Shown: one piece after another, positions 1-8,681 of the stretch
Layout of the letters: the number at the start of each line of letters is the position of its first letter
How positions within the stretch are numbered: position 1 is the stretch's first letter
Assembly (NCBI RefSeq): GCF_002899455.1
Contig: NZ_PPFB01000001.1
Location: 2,944,501-3,008,500 of the forward strand
Direction: 5' to 3'
From: Streptomyces sp. DH-12
Lineage (GTDB): Bacteria; Actinomycetota; Actinomycetes; Streptomycetales; Streptomycetaceae
DNA: 64,000 bases
Made by a program: the position numbers and the translations under genes
The notes under the pieces: generated by a model
Database searches by the model: none
What the model saw: only the letters and a program-made list of their open reading frames with translations
Told to the model about the DNA's origin: nothing

Positions 1-747
1 ATCGCCGGCGGCGTCGTCGTCGCGCTCGCCGCGTTCATCGCGATGTGCGGGCTGAACATGGTCGCGCCGGGCGAGGCCCGGGTGGTGCAGCTCTTCGGCC
101 GTTACCGGGGCACCCTCCGCCAGGACGGCCTGCGCTGGGTGAACCCCTTCACCTCCCGCACCAAGATCTCCACCCGGGTGCGCAACCACGAGACCGCGGT
201 GCTGAAGGTGAACGACGCCTACGGCAACCCGATCGAGCTGGCCGCGGTCGTGGTGTGGCGGGTCGAGGACACCGCGCAGGCCACCTTCGAGGTGGACGAC
301 TACGTCGAGTTCGTCTCCACCCAGACCGAGGCGGCCGTGCGGCACATCGCCATCGAGTACCCCTACGACGCCCACGACGAGGGCGGCCTGTCGCTGCGCG
401 GCAACGCGGAGGAGATCACCGAGAAGCTGGCGGTCGAGCTGCACGCGCGCGTCGAGGCGGCCGGCGTGCAGATCATCGAGTCCCGCTTCACGCATCTCGC
501 CTACGCCCCCGAGATCGCCTCGGCGATGCTCCAGCGGCAGCAGGCGGGCGCGGTCGTCGCGGCGCGGCAGCTGATCGTGGAGGGCGCCGTGGGCATGGTC
601 GAGACGGCCCTGGCCCGGATCCAGGAGCAGGACATCGTGGACCTCGACCCGGAGCGCAAGGCGGCCATGGTGTCCAACCTGATGGTCGTGCTGTGCGGTG
701 ACCGCTCGGCGCAGCCGGTCCTCAACACCGGGACGCTCTACCAGTGA
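1..747 (+). CDS. SPFH/Band 7 membrane protein (5' end missing)
   Basis: The reading frame is open from base 1, so the gene starts before the window; 248 residues are visible. The first 18 or so are hydrophobic (end of a membrane segment), followed by the Band 7 core with the typical stretch '[17 protein letters not shown]' and a C-terminal part rich in Glu, Arg and Gln that should form the stomatin-like helix. Such proteins are bitopic membrane scaffolds that oligomerise into microdomains. The stop overlaps the GTG of the next gene (GTGA), suggesting translational coupling. The Met codon at 43 lies inside the membrane segment and is not a credible start. Family assignment is firm; the exact role is unknown. 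Confidence 0.85.
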   Translation: MAGGVVVALAAFIAMCGLNMVAPGEARVVQLFGRYRGTLRQDGLRWVNPFTSRTKISTRVRNHETAVLKVNDAYGNPIELAAVVVWRVEDTAQATFEVDDYVEFVSTQTEAAVRHIAIEYPYDAHDEGGLSLRGNAEEITEKLAVELHARVEAAGVQIIESRFTHLAYAPEIASAMLQRQQAGAVVAARQLIVEGAVGMVETALARIQEQDIVDLDPERKAAMVSNLMVVLCGDRSAQPVLNTGTLYQ

Positions 748-1121
748 CCGCGCCGTCCGGGGACCCGGCCCCGCAGCGCCGGCCGCAGCGCAAGCAGGTG
801 CTGCTGCGGCTGGACCCGGCGGTGTACGAGGCACTGGCCCGCTGGGCGGGCGACGAACTGCGCTCGGCGAACGCGCAGATCGAGTTCCTGCTCCGCCGGG
901 CCCTGGCGGAAGCCGGCCGCCTCCCCGGCGAGACGGGGCCCCTTCCCCGGCGGGGGCGGCCCCCCGGCTCCGGCACGACGGCGGGCGGCGGGCGCCCGGG
1001 ACCGGCACGGCCCCCGGGGCCGGGTCCGGCCCCGGGCCCCGGCCCGGCCTCCGCGCCTCCGGCTCCCCCCGACGGACCGCCCCCGGGCGGCGCCTCGCCC
1101 CCCGGACGCTCCGGGGACTGA
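744..1121 (+). CDS. Ribbon-helix-helix-like DNA-binding protein with Pro/Gly tail
   Basis: This 125-residue protein starts at a GTG that overlaps the stop of the SPFH gene. Residues about 15-58 (RKQVLLRLDPAVYEALARWA and what follows) look like an Arc/CopG-type ribbon-helix-helix: a short basic strand followed by two helices ending in LLRRALAEAG. The remaining 65 residues are almost only Pro, Gly, Arg, Ala and Ser, and are probably disordered. It would bind DNA as a dimer, or be an antitoxin-like protein without a visible toxin. The coupling to the SPFH gene suggests shared regulation. The fold is inferred from sequence pattern only. Confidence 0.7.
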   Translation: MTAPSGDPAPQRRPQRKQVLLRLDPAVYEALARWAGDELRSANAQIEFLLRRALAEAGRLPGETGPLPRRGRPPGSGTTAGGGRPGPARPPGPGPAPGPGPASAPPAPPDGPPPGGASPPGRSGD

Positions 1122-1249
1122 ACCGGCCCCCGCCGCCACCCGGGCGAGGGCCGCACGCATGCCCGCGGCAGGTCGGGGCCGGTGACACAACCGTGACAAT
1201 GGCCCCTCACCAGGGGCGTTCCCCTCTCCCGAACGAACTCTGCACCACG

Positions 1250-1270
1250 TGTATACATACCGCGTATACA
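1250..1270. promoter_or_regulatory. Inverted repeat, probable PadR operator
   Basis: TGTATAC and GTATACA are perfect inverted 7-mers separated by 7 bases, in an unusually A+T-rich spot 20 bp ahead of the PadR start. PadR regulators bind such palindromes and usually repress their own operon, so this is the likely autoregulatory operator. The likely promoter overlaps it; no strong ribosome site is visible, so the mRNA may be nearly leaderless. Confidence 0.6.
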
Positions 1271-1290
1271 CGGTGTGTAGAGTGCTCCGC

Positions 1291-1815
1291 ATGTCCATCG
1301 GTCACACCCTCCTGGGGCTCCTGGAGTCGGGACCGCGTCATGGTTACGACCTGAAGCGGGCCTTCGACGAGAAGTTCGGTCACCACCGGCCACTGCACTA
1401 CGGCCAGGTCTATTCGACGATGTCCCGGCTGTTGAAGAACGGCCTCGTCGAGGTCGACGGCATCGAGGCCGGCGGCGGGCCCGAGCGCAAGCGGTACGCC
1501 ATCACCGAGGCCGGCGTCACCGACGTCGCCCAGTGGCTCGCCACGCCGGAGAAGCCCGAGCCGTACCTCCAGTCGACGCTCTACACCAAGGTCGTCCTCG
1601 CCCTCCTCACCGAGCGCGACGCCGCCGACGTCCTCGACACCCAGCGCTCGGAACACCTGCGCAGCATGCGCATCCTCACCGACCGCAAACGCAAGGGCGA
1701 CCTCGCCGACCAGCTCATCTGCGACCACGCGCTCTTCCACCTCGAGGCCGACCTGCGCTGGCTGGAGCTGACCGCCGCACGCCTCGACAAACTCCGTGAG
1801 GCGGTGGCCCGATGA
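1291..1815 (+). CDS. PadR family transcriptional regulator
   Basis: Residues 1-85 form the winged helix-turn-helix of PadR proteins (LLGLLESGPRHGYDLKRAF, then YSTMSRLLKNGLVEVDG and a wing). The C-terminal half is the helical dimerisation domain, giving 174 residues, as expected. I chose ATG 1291; a GTG at 1249 is in frame but lies inside the palindromic operator and would add 14 unlikely residues. The stop overlaps the start of the ABC ATPase gene by 4 bp (ATGA). The regulator probably represses this PadR-ABC-FtsX operon and is released by a membrane-active compound, as in similar operons. Confidence 0.88.
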   Translation: MSIGHTLLGLLESGPRHGYDLKRAFDEKFGHHRPLHYGQVYSTMSRLLKNGLVEVDGIEAGGGPERKRYAITEAGVTDVAQWLATPEKPEPYLQSTLYTKVVLALLTERDAADVLDTQRSEHLRSMRILTDRKRKGDLADQLICDHALFHLEADLRWLELTAARLDKLREAVAR

Positions 1816-2507
1816 CCACGTCCGCACCCGCCGGTTCCCTGCTCGCCGCGAGGGACCTGCAGAAGGCCTACGGCCCGACCAAGGCCCTCGACGGGGCCGC
1901 GTTCTCGATCCACCCGGGCGAGGTCGTCGCCGTGATGGGTCCTTCCGGCTCCGGCAAGTCCACCCTGCTGCACTGCCTCGCCGGCATCGTCACCCCCGAC
2001 GCCGGGTCGATCATGTACCACGGCCGTGAGCTGACCGCGATGAACGACTCCGAGCGCAGCGCCCTGCGCCGCTCCGAGTTCGGCTTCGTGTTCCAGTTCG
2101 GCCAGCTCGTGCCGGAGCTGACCTGCGTGGAGAACGTCGCGCTGCCGCTGCGGCTGAACGGCACGCCCCGCAAGGAGGCCGAGCGCGCCGCCCTGTCCTG
2201 GATGGAGCGCCTGGAGGTCGACGACGTCCGCAAGAAGCGGCCCGGCGAGGTGTCCGGCGGTCAGGGCCAGCGGGTCGCGGTGGCCCGCGCGCTGGTCACA
2301 GGACCGCGCGTGGTGTTCGCCGACGAGCCGACCGGCGCGCTGGACTCGCTGAACGGCGAGCGGGTGATGGAGCTGCTCACCGAGGCCGCCCGGTCCACCG
2401 ACGCCGCCGTCGTCCTCGTGACGCACGAGGCGCGCGTCGCCGCGTACTCCGACCGCGAGATCGTCGTCCGGGACGGCAAGGCCCGCGACATGGAGCGGGT
2501 CGTATGA
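1812..2507 (+). CDS. ABC transporter ATP-binding protein (MacB/LolD type)
   Basis: This 231-residue nucleotide-binding subunit has Walker A GPSGSGKST at 43-51, Q-loop glutamine at 95, signature VSGGQ at 147-151 and Walker B VVFADE at 167-172. It starts at an ATG overlapping the PadR stop and overlaps the permease gene by 4 bp. The size and the FtsX-type partner place it with MacB/LolD/BceA ATPases, which couple ATP hydrolysis to mechanical work on substrates in the membrane or envelope rather than classical transport. Substrate unknown; drug or peptide export or resistance is likely from the PadR context. Confidence 0.93.
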   Translation: MTTSAPAGSLLAARDLQKAYGPTKALDGAAFSIHPGEVVAVMGPSGSGKSTLLHCLAGIVTPDAGSIMYHGRELTAMNDSERSALRRSEFGFVFQFGQLVPELTCVENVALPLRLNGTPRKEAERAALSWMERLEVDDVRKKRPGEVSGGQGQRVAVARALVTGPRVVFADEPTGALDSLNGERVMELLTEAARSTDAAVVLVTHEARVAAYSDREIVVRDGKARDMERVV

Positions 2508-4885
2508 GCGCGCGAGGGGGGAAGCGCCCCGCCCGGGCGGAGCCGAGAGCCTGGGGGACGGCGCGGGACCTCGCCCTGGGCGTCCGCTTCGCCGTCACCG
2601 GCGGCCGCGAGGGCTGGACCCGGGCCCTGCTCACCGCCGTGGGCGTCGGGCTGGGGGTGGCGCTGCTGCTGCTCACCACCGCCGTGCCGAACCTGCTCGA
2701 CGGACGCGACCGGCGGGAGGAGGCCCGCCAGGACAACGCATACATTCCGGACACCCTGCGCCCGTCGGACGACACCCTGCTCATCGCGCACGCCAACAGC
2801 GACTTCAAGGAGCGCGACCTCCGCGGCCGCCTGGTCGAGCCCGAGGGGCCGGACGCCCCGGTGCCGCCCGGCGTGAGCGAACTCCCCGAGCCCGGTTCGA
2901 TGGTGGTCTCCCCCGCCCTGAAGGAGCTCCTCGCCTCCGACGAGGGCGCGCTGCTGCGCGAGCGGCTGCCGTACGACATCGTGGGCACCATCGGCAAGCC
3001 GGGGCTGATCGGCTCCCAGGAACTCGCCTGGTACGCGGGCGGCACCGGCCTCGCCGAACAGCTGGACCACCCGTTGGTCATGCGGATCGACGCCTTCGGC
3101 ACGCACGGGACCGAATCGGCCGAGCCGCCGGACCCGGTCCTCGTGATGCTGACGCTGGTCGTCTTCGTGGTGCTGCTGGTGCCGGTCGCCGTGTTCATCG
3201 CCACCGCCGTGCGGTTCGGCGGCGAGCGGCGCGACCGCAGGCTCGCCGCGCTGCGGCTGGTCGGCTCCGACAGCCGGATGACCCGGAGGATCGCCGCGGG
3301 CGAGGCGCTCGCCGGCGCGGTGCTCGGGCTGGTCTTCGGCACCGGGTTCTTCCTGGCCGGACGTGAGTTCGCGGGGTCCGTCGAGCTGTTCCGCGTCAGC
3401 GTCTTCCCGAGCGACCTCGACCCCTCGCCGCTGCTGGTGCTGCTGGTCGCGGTCGCGGTCCCGGCCGCCGCGGTCCTGGTCACTCTGTTCGCGCTGCGCG
3501 GCGTGGTGATCGAGCCGCTGGGCGTGGTCCGCACGGCACGGCCGGCCCGCCGCCGGCTGTGGTGGCGGCTGCTGCTGCCGCTCGCCGGGATCGGCATGCT
3601 CCTCCCGATGACCGGCCAGGGCCGCGACCACGGCGACTTCAACCAGTACCTGGTCGTCGGCGGTGTGCTGTGCCTCCTCGTCGGCATCACCGCCCTGCTG
3701 CCGTGGGTCGTGGAGACGGTGGTCGCCCGGCTCGGCGCGGGCGGTCTGGCCTGGCAGCTCGCCGTGCGCCGGCTCCAGCTGAGCAGCGGCACGGCGGCCC
3801 GCATGGTCAACGGCATCGCCGTGGCGGTGGCCGGCGCGATCGCCCTGCAGATGCTGTTCGCCGGCATCGACGACCAGTACACCCGCGACACGGGACAGGA
3901 CGTCTCCCGCGCGCAGATGCAGGTCGACCTGCCCGACGGCGTCCCGGTGGCCCCGGCCGCGGCGGACTTCGAGAAGACCGAGGGCGTGCGCGGCGTCCAC
4001 GCGCTCTCCTACGGATACCTCCACGAGAAGCCCGCCGACTCCGAGGAACCGGGCCGCGGCGCCCAGCTGACCGTCGGCGACTGCGAGGCCCTGCGCATGG
4101 TCGCGAAGCTGACCGGCTGCGCGGACGGTGACGTCTTCGCGCTGACCGGCGCCGACTACGACACGGACACCCAGGCCCTGAACAAGCCAGGCCGCGCACT
4201 GCACCTGGACCAGGGCAGCACGCCCGGCGCGCGGGGCGACGCCCTCTGGACCGTGCCCCGGGGCGTGAAGCGCGCCGTCTCCGTGCAGGACCCCACCGGG
4301 ATGCTGAGCAGCGGCTTCCTGCTGACGCCGGGCGCCGTGACGCCCGACGTCGGGAAGCGGGTGTCCGGAAGGCTGTGGCTCGTCATCGACGAGTCGGTGC
4401 CCGACGTGCAGGAACTGGTGCGCAACACGGCCGCCGCCGTCGACCCGCTGGCCCACGCCTCCACCTGGGTCGCCACCGAGCGCACCGCCCGGTTCGACTC
4501 CCTCCGCACCGGCCTGTTCGTCGGCGCCACCGCCGTGCTGGTGCTCATCGGGGTGAGCCTGCTGGTCTCGCAGCTGGAGCAGTTGCGGGAGCGCCGCAAG
4601 CTGCTGTCGGCCCTGGTCGCGTTCGGCACCCGGCGCCGCACGCTGAGCCTGTCGGTGCTGTGGCAGACGGCGGTCCCGATCGGTCTGGGCCTCGCGCTCT
4701 CCGCGCTGGTGGGCACGGTCCTCGGCGCGGTGCTGCTGCGGATGACCGCGACTCCGGTCCGGGTGGACTGGGGAACCGTGCTCGGGATGACGGGCGTCGG
4801 CGCGGGCGTGGTCGCCCTGGTCACCCTGCTCAGCCTGCCGCCGCTGCTGCGGATGATGCGCCCGGACGGTCTGCGGACCGAGTGA
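2504..4885 (+). CDS. FtsX-like ABC permease
   Basis: This 793-residue membrane protein starts within the stop of its ATPase gene. It has a first membrane helix near residue 45, an FtsX permease domain at about 210-340 (LMLTLVVFVVLLVPVAVFIATAVRF and two further helices), a central pair of helices near 350-400, a long extracytoplasmic part at about 440-660, and a second FtsX domain at 660-790. The duplicated architecture is usual for actinobacterial partners of single ATPases. Its 3' end overlaps the convergent oxyR coding frame by about 55 bp. Confidence 0.9.
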   Translation: MSARGGKRPARAEPRAWGTARDLALGVRFAVTGGREGWTRALLTAVGVGLGVALLLLTTAVPNLLDGRDRREEARQDNAYIPDTLRPSDDTLLIAHANSDFKERDLRGRLVEPEGPDAPVPPGVSELPEPGSMVVSPALKELLASDEGALLRERLPYDIVGTIGKPGLIGSQELAWYAGGTGLAEQLDHPLVMRIDAFGTHGTESAEPPDPVLVMLTLVVFVVLLVPVAVFIATAVRFGGERRDRRLAALRLVGSDSRMTRRIAAGEALAGAVLGLVFGTGFFLAGREFAGSVELFRVSVFPSDLDPSPLLVLLVAVAVPAAAVLVTLFALRGVVIEPLGVVRTARPARRRLWWRLLLPLAGIGMLLPMTGQGRDHGDFNQYLVVGGVLCLLVGITALLPWVVETVVARLGAGGLAWQLAVRRLQLSSGTAARMVNGIAVAVAGAIALQMLFAGIDDQYTRDTGQDVSRAQMQVDLPDGVPVAPAAADFEKTEGVRGVHALSYGYLHEKPADSEEPGRGAQLTVGDCEALRMVAKLTGCADGDVFALTGADYDTDTQALNKPGRALHLDQGSTPGARGDALWTVPRGVKRAVSVQDPTGMLSSGFLLTPGAVTPDVGKRVSGRLWLVIDESVPDVQELVRNTAAAVDPLAHASTWVATERTARFDSLRTGLFVGATAVLVLIGVSLLVSQLEQLRERRKLLSALVAFGTRRRTLSLSVLWQTAVPIGLGLALSALVGTVLGAVLLRMTATPVRVDWGTVLGMTGVGAGVVALVTLLSLPPLLRMMRPDGLRTE

Positions 4886-5837
4886 CGGGACGCCGGTCCT
4901 CCACCGTGCGGACCGGCAGGTCGCGCAGCGCCTCGCGCAGCGCGACCGCAAGCTGTTCGTACTCCGCCGCCCTCGCCGCGCCCGTGCGCATGGCGAGGGC
5001 GATGCGGCGTTTCGGGGCGGGGTCGGCGAAGCGCGCGGTGAGGAGGCGGTCGGCGCGGCTGGTCTCCACCTCGACGGCGGTGTGCGGCAGCAGCGTGACG
5101 CCGAGCCCGCCCGCCACGAGCTGCACCAGCGTGGACAGTCCGGCCGCCGTGGTGGTGGCGGCCACCCCCGCGCTGCCGGCCTCGCGGCAGATGTCGAGGG
5201 CCTGGTCGCGCAGGCAGTGCCCCTCGTCGAGCAGCAGCAGGTTCAGCTCGCGCAGCACCGTGCGGGGGATGCCGCAGCGTCCGCCGAGCGGGTGCCCGGG
5301 CGGGGTGACCAGCACGAAGTCCTCGTCGAACAACGGCAGTTCGGTCACCCCGGGGACCCCGAGGGGCACGGCGAGCAGCAGCAGGTCGAGCCGGCCCGCG
5401 GCCAGCCCGTCGAGCAGGCTGGCGGTGTGCTCCTCGTGCACCTGGAGGTCGAGGCGCGGATAGCGGTCGTGGACCAGCCGGAGCACCGTGGGCAGCAGAT
5501 ACGGCGCGACGGTCGGGATGACGCCGAGCCGCAGCGCCCCGGTGAACGGCGCCCGCAGCGCGTCCGTCTCCTCCATGAGCGCGCCGACCTCCGCGAGCAC
5601 GCCCTTGGCGCGGGCGGCGAGCCGCTCCCCGGCCGGGGTGAGCAGCACCCTGCGTGTCGTACGCTCCACGAGCGTCATGCCGAGCGTCTCCTCCAGCGCC
5701 GACAGCGCGCCGGACAGCGCGGGCTGACTCATCCCCAGGGCCGCGGCCGCGTCGCGGAAGTGCAGATGCTCGGCCACCGCCGCGAACGCCCGGAGCTGCG
5801 CCAGGCTCGGCTGCCGACGCCGATCACCCACAGTCAC
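4830..5837 (-). CDS. oxyR: OxyR, hydrogen-peroxide-sensing LysR regulator
   Basis: LysR family protein, 335 residues from a GTG preceded by GGAGG nine bases upstream. The helix-turn-helix is at about residues 10-65 (SLAQLRAFAAVAEHLHFRDA). The peroxide-sensing pair is visible as C208 and C217 in EGHCLRDQALDIC, spaced as in known OxyR proteins. It is divergent from ahpC-ahpD, the classical target operon, so it should activate these genes on oxidation and control itself. The open frame also extends upstream to 6062 through the promoter and into ahpC on the other strand, which is an artefact. The last 21 residues are low-complexity and lie antisense to the ftsX 3' end, so the native stop may have been lost. 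Confidence 0.9.
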   Translation of the reverse strand: MTVGDRRRQPSLAQLRAFAAVAEHLHFRDAAAALGMSQPALSGALSALEETLGMTLVERTTRRVLLTPAGERLAARAKGVLAEVGALMEETDALRAPFTGALRLGVIPTVAPYLLPTVLRLVHDRYPRLDLQVHEEHTASLLDGLAAGRLDLLLLAVPLGVPGVTELPLFDEDFVLVTPPGHPLGGRCGIPRTVLRELNLLLLDEGHCLRDQALDICREAGSAGVAATTTAAGLSTLVQLVAGGLGVTLLPHTAVEVETSRADRLLTARFADPAPKRRIALAMRTGAARAAEYEQLAVALREALRDLPVRTVEDRRPVTRSADRPGASSAAAAAG

Positions 5838-5970
5838 TGATAGGTCCCTCCGATCAACACGACCGAGTGTAGCTATTTCTTTGATCAATGCACTCTGTGC
5901 CAACATCAACTCGGTCCAACCGTTGGGAAACACCCATAATCGGGGTGTTTCTTCGCTGCAAGGAGAGCCT
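5838..5970. promoter_or_regulatory. Divergent oxyR/ahpC promoter region
   Basis: This 133-bp gap is clearly more A+T-rich than its neighbours. It holds a palindromic TTGATCAA at about 5882-5889 with a second GATCAA about 30 bp to its left, and ATAG/CTAT half-sites of the kind LysR proteins use. The ahpC ribosome site AAGGAGA is at 5960-5966. OxyR is expected to bind here and drive both directions. The precise site is my inference. Confidence 0.55.
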
Positions 5971-6525
5971 GTGCTCACTGTCGGTGACAAGTTCCCCGAG
6001 TTCGAACTGACCGCCTGTGTCTCGCTGGAGAAGGGCAAGGAGTTCGAGACGATCGACCACAAGACCTACGAGGGCAAGTGGAAGGTCGTGTTCGCATGGC
6101 CCAAGGACTTCACCTTCGTGTGCCCGACCGAGATCGCCGCGTTCGGCAAGCTGAACGACGAGTTCGCCGACCGCGACGCCCAGGTGCTCGGCTTCTCCGG
6201 TGACTCGGAGTTCGTCCACCACGCCTGGCGCAAGGACCACGACGACCTGCGCGACCTGCCGTTCCCGATGATGGCGGACCCGAAGCACGAGCTGATGCGC
6301 GCCCTCGGCATCGAGGGCGAGGACGGCTACGCCAAGCGCGCCGTGTTCATCGTGGACCAGAACAACGAGATCCAGTTCTCCATGGTGACCGCCGGCTCCG
6401 TCGGCCGTAACCCGAAGGAGGTCCTGCGGGTCCTGGACGCCCTGCAGACCGACGAGCTCTGCCCGTGCAACTGGTCCAAGGGCGACGAGACCCTGGACCC
6501 GGTCGCGCTGCTGGCCGGGGAGTGA
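5971..6525 (+). CDS. ahpC: Alkyl hydroperoxide reductase AhpC (2-Cys peroxiredoxin)
   Basis: AhpC reduces hydrogen peroxide and organic hydroperoxides in the cytoplasm. The 184-residue protein has the peroxidatic cysteine C51 in FTFVCPTE and cysteines C164/C166 in ELCPCNW near the C-terminus, as in mycobacterial AhpC, which is reduced by AhpD. Start: GTG 5971 with AAGGAGA upstream; the frame is open further 5' only through the promoter. It is followed after 6 bp by ahpD and divergent from oxyR, so peroxide-inducible expression is expected. Confidence 0.96.
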   Translation: MLTVGDKFPEFELTACVSLEKGKEFETIDHKTYEGKWKVVFAWPKDFTFVCPTEIAAFGKLNDEFADRDAQVLGFSGDSEFVHHAWRKDHDDLRDLPFPMMADPKHELMRALGIEGEDGYAKRAVFIVDQNNEIQFSMVTAGSVGRNPKEVLRVLDALQTDELCPCNWSKGDETLDPVALLAGE

Positions 6526-6531
6526 GCTGAC

Positions 6532-7065
6532 GTGTCCCTCGACTCCCTGAAGTCCCGCATACCGGACTACGCCAAGGACCTGAAGCTCAACCTGGGTTCG
6601 GTCATCGGCAACTCCGACCTGTCCGCCCAGCAGCTCTGGGGCACGGTGCTGGCGACCGCCATCGCCTCGCGCTCCCCGATCGTGCTGCGCGAGCTGGAGC
6701 CGGAGGCGAAGGCGAACCTGTCGCCGGAGGCGTACACGGCCGCCAAGGCCGCCGCCGCGGTGATGGCGATGAACAACGTCTTCTACCGCACCCGCCACCT
6801 GCTGTCGGACCACGAGTACGGCAACCTGCGGGCCGGCCTGCGGATGAACGTCATCGGCAACCCGGGCGTCGACAAGGTCGACTTCGAGTACTGGTCCTTC
6901 GCCGTGTCCGCGATCAACGGCTGCGGCATGTGCCTGGACTCGCACGAGCAGGTGCTGCGCAAGGCCGGCGTGGACCGTGACGTCATCCAGGAGGCGTTCA
7001 AGATCGCCGCGGTGGTCCAGGCCGTCGCCGCGACCCTCGACGCCGAGGCGGTGCTCGCGGAATAA
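6532..7065 (+). CDS. ahpD: Alkyl hydroperoxidase AhpD
   Basis: AhpD reduces oxidised AhpC with electrons from a lipoamide-type carrier and has weak peroxidase activity itself. The 177-residue all-helical protein carries the active-site motif C131-G-M-C134 followed by H138 ([12 protein letters not shown]). It begins with GTG six bases after the ahpC stop, with GGGGAG as ribosome site, so the two are co-transcribed. No anomalies. Confidence 0.95.
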   Translation: MSLDSLKSRIPDYAKDLKLNLGSVIGNSDLSAQQLWGTVLATAIASRSPIVLRELEPEAKANLSPEAYTAAKAAAAVMAMNNVFYRTRHLLSDHEYGNLRAGLRMNVIGNPGVDKVDFEYWSFAVSAINGCGMCLDSHEQVLRKAGVDRDVIQEAFKIAAVVQAVAATLDAEAVLAE

Positions 7066-7097
7066 CGCCTCCGCGTCCGCCCCGTCACCCGCGTGCC

Positions 7098-7134
7098 ACG
7101 GGCCCGTCCACCCTCCGGGGGTGGACGGGCCCGT
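7098..7134. terminator. Bidirectional hairpin after ahpD
   Basis: A perfect 15-bp stem (ACGGGCCCGTCCACC and its complement) with a 7-base loop lies between the convergent ends of ahpD and the AI-2E-type permease gene. There is no long U-run, as is common in Streptomyces, but position and strength fit a shared terminator. Confidence 0.8.
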
Positions 7135-7165
7135 CGCCGTTCCGGGACCCCGCGCGGAACGGACG

Positions 7166-8536
7166 TCAGTCCGCGGGTCCCTGGGGCCGGTCGGGCTCCG
7201 CTTCCGTGGGCAGCGGTTCGGGATGCGCCGGGGGCGGGGCGTCCGGCGCGGACATGGCCGTGGCGCCACGCGGCCGGGGCGACTGCACGAGGGCCGCCTC
7301 GTGGGAGTACGCCCGCAGATAGCCCACGACGGTGTTGGCGACCGCGACGAGCGGCACGGCGACCACCGCGCCCCCGATGCCCGCGACGAGGCCGCCGGTG
7401 GCGACGGCCAGCACCACCGCGAGCGGATGGACCCGCACCGCGCGCCCGAGGATGAACGGCTGCAGGATGTGGCCCTCGATCTGCTGGACCGCCAGCACCA
7501 CCACGAGCGTCATCACACCGGTGAACACGCCCTGGGTGACCAGCGCGACGACCACGGCCAGCGCGCCGGACACCACCGCGCCCACGAGCGGGATGAACGA
7601 GAACAGGAAGATGAAGACGGCGAGCGGCACCGCCAGCGGCACGTCGAGGAAGTAGATGCCGAGGCCGATGAAGATGGCGTCGATCAGTGCCACGACCACC
7701 GTGCCGCGCACGTACGCGGTGAGCGTGCGCCAGGCGACCGGGCCGGCGCCGGCGACGCCCGGACGGGCCACGGCCGGGACCAGCTTGAGCGACCACTGCC
7801 AGATCCGCTTGCCGTCGTAGAGCAGGAACAGCGTCGAGAAGAGCGCCAGCAGCAGGCCGGTGAGCGCCTCGACGACGACCGTCACGCCCTCCAGGCCCGC
7901 CGAGGTGATCTGCTCGGTGTTGGCGCCGACCGCCTCGCGCAGGTTCTTGGCGATCTCGTTGATCTGCTTGTCGGTGACGTGGAACGGGCTGTTGAGCAGC
8001 CAGTTGCGCAGTTCGTCGATGCCGTCCTGGATCTGGTCGGCGAGGGTGTCGATGTTCTCCATGACCTGCCAGGTCACGAACCAGCCGATGAGTCCCATGA
8101 CGACGAAGCCGAACAGCGCGGTCAGCACGGTGGCCGGTCCGCGCGGCACCCCGAGCCGCCGCAGCCGGGCGACCGTGGGCTGGAGCAGCGCGGTGATGAG
8201 CAGCGAGGCGACGAACGCCAGCACCACCAGCTGGACGGCGCTGATGACGCGCATCAGCACCCAGACGGTGCCCGCGAGCACCAGCAGGCGCCAGCCGGCC
8301 TCGGCGGCGACCCGGACGCCCCAGGGCACGGCCTGCGCCGGGTCGGGGCGCACCGGGAGGACGACCTGGGTGTACTCGGGGGGCGGAGGTAGCCGGTCGG
8401 GGTCGGCGGCGGGGCGCGCGGGGTCGTCGTCCGGCCCCCGGTCGCCCGTGACTTCGGCGCGGCGCTCCTCCAGCCGCTTGCCGACCTTCGTCAGTCCTGC
8501 TCCGACCCGGCCGAGCCACCCTGGCAGTCGCGACAT
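7166..8536 (-). CDS. AI-2E/PerM family membrane permease
   Basis: This protein of about 456 residues belongs to the AI-2E exporter/PerM family (Pfam UPF0118). A cytoplasmic N-terminal 70 residues is followed by about eight membrane helices, with the family pattern of two early helices, an amphipathic middle region (residues about 180-240) and the conserved C-terminal segment QIEGHILQPFILGRAVRVHPLAV. I chose ATG 8536, which follows GAGGA; an upstream in-frame ATG at 8566 lacks such a site. The C-terminal tail is Pro-rich. Family members export autoinducer-2, or sodium/protons in some bacteria. The substrate here is unknown. Confidence 0.88.
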   Translation of the reverse strand: MSRLPGWLGRVGAGLTKVGKRLEERRAEVTGDRGPDDDPARPAADPDRLPPPPEYTQVVLPVRPDPAQAVPWGVRVAAEAGWRLLVLAGTVWVLMRVISAVQLVVLAFVASLLITALLQPTVARLRRLGVPRGPATVLTALFGFVVMGLIGWFVTWQVMENIDTLADQIQDGIDELRNWLLNSPFHVTDKQINEIAKNLREAVGANTEQITSAGLEGVTVVVEALTGLLLALFSTLFLLYDGKRIWQWSLKLVPAVARPGVAGAGPVAWRTLTAYVRGTVVVALIDAIFIGLGIYFLDVPLAVPLAVFIFLFSFIPLVGAVVSGALAVVVALVTQGVFTGVMTLVVVLAVQQIEGHILQPFILGRAVRVHPLAVVLAVATGGLVAGIGGAVVAVPLVAVANTVVGYLRAYSHEAALVQSPRPRGATAMSAPDAPPPAHPEPLPTEAEPDRPQGPAD

Positions 8537-8606
8537 GATCCGTCCTCTTCCCCCGTTTCTCCCCACCAGTCCCCCTGGAGCCGTCGGTCAGACGGTACAG
8601 GGCGAA

Positions 8607-8635
8607 AGCCCCGCACCGTAGGACGGTGCGGGGCT
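8607..8635 (-). terminator. Intrinsic terminator of the SLT gene
   Basis: A 13-bp perfect stem (AGCCCCGCACCGT) with a 3-base loop starts 47 bp after the stop of the upstream secreted SLT gene. On the minus strand it is followed by TTTCG. It separates that gene from the permease gene downstream. Confidence 0.75.
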
Positions 8636-8681
8636 GTGCCGGAGTCGAGCGCGCCTCGTGGCGACGGACGGGTCCGCGGAC

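Noticed and set aside
2261..4951. Long minus-strand frame (896 codons) opposite the ABC permease
   Set aside because: Gln/His/Arg-rich shadow of the ftsX and ABC genes; no domain, no ribosome site.
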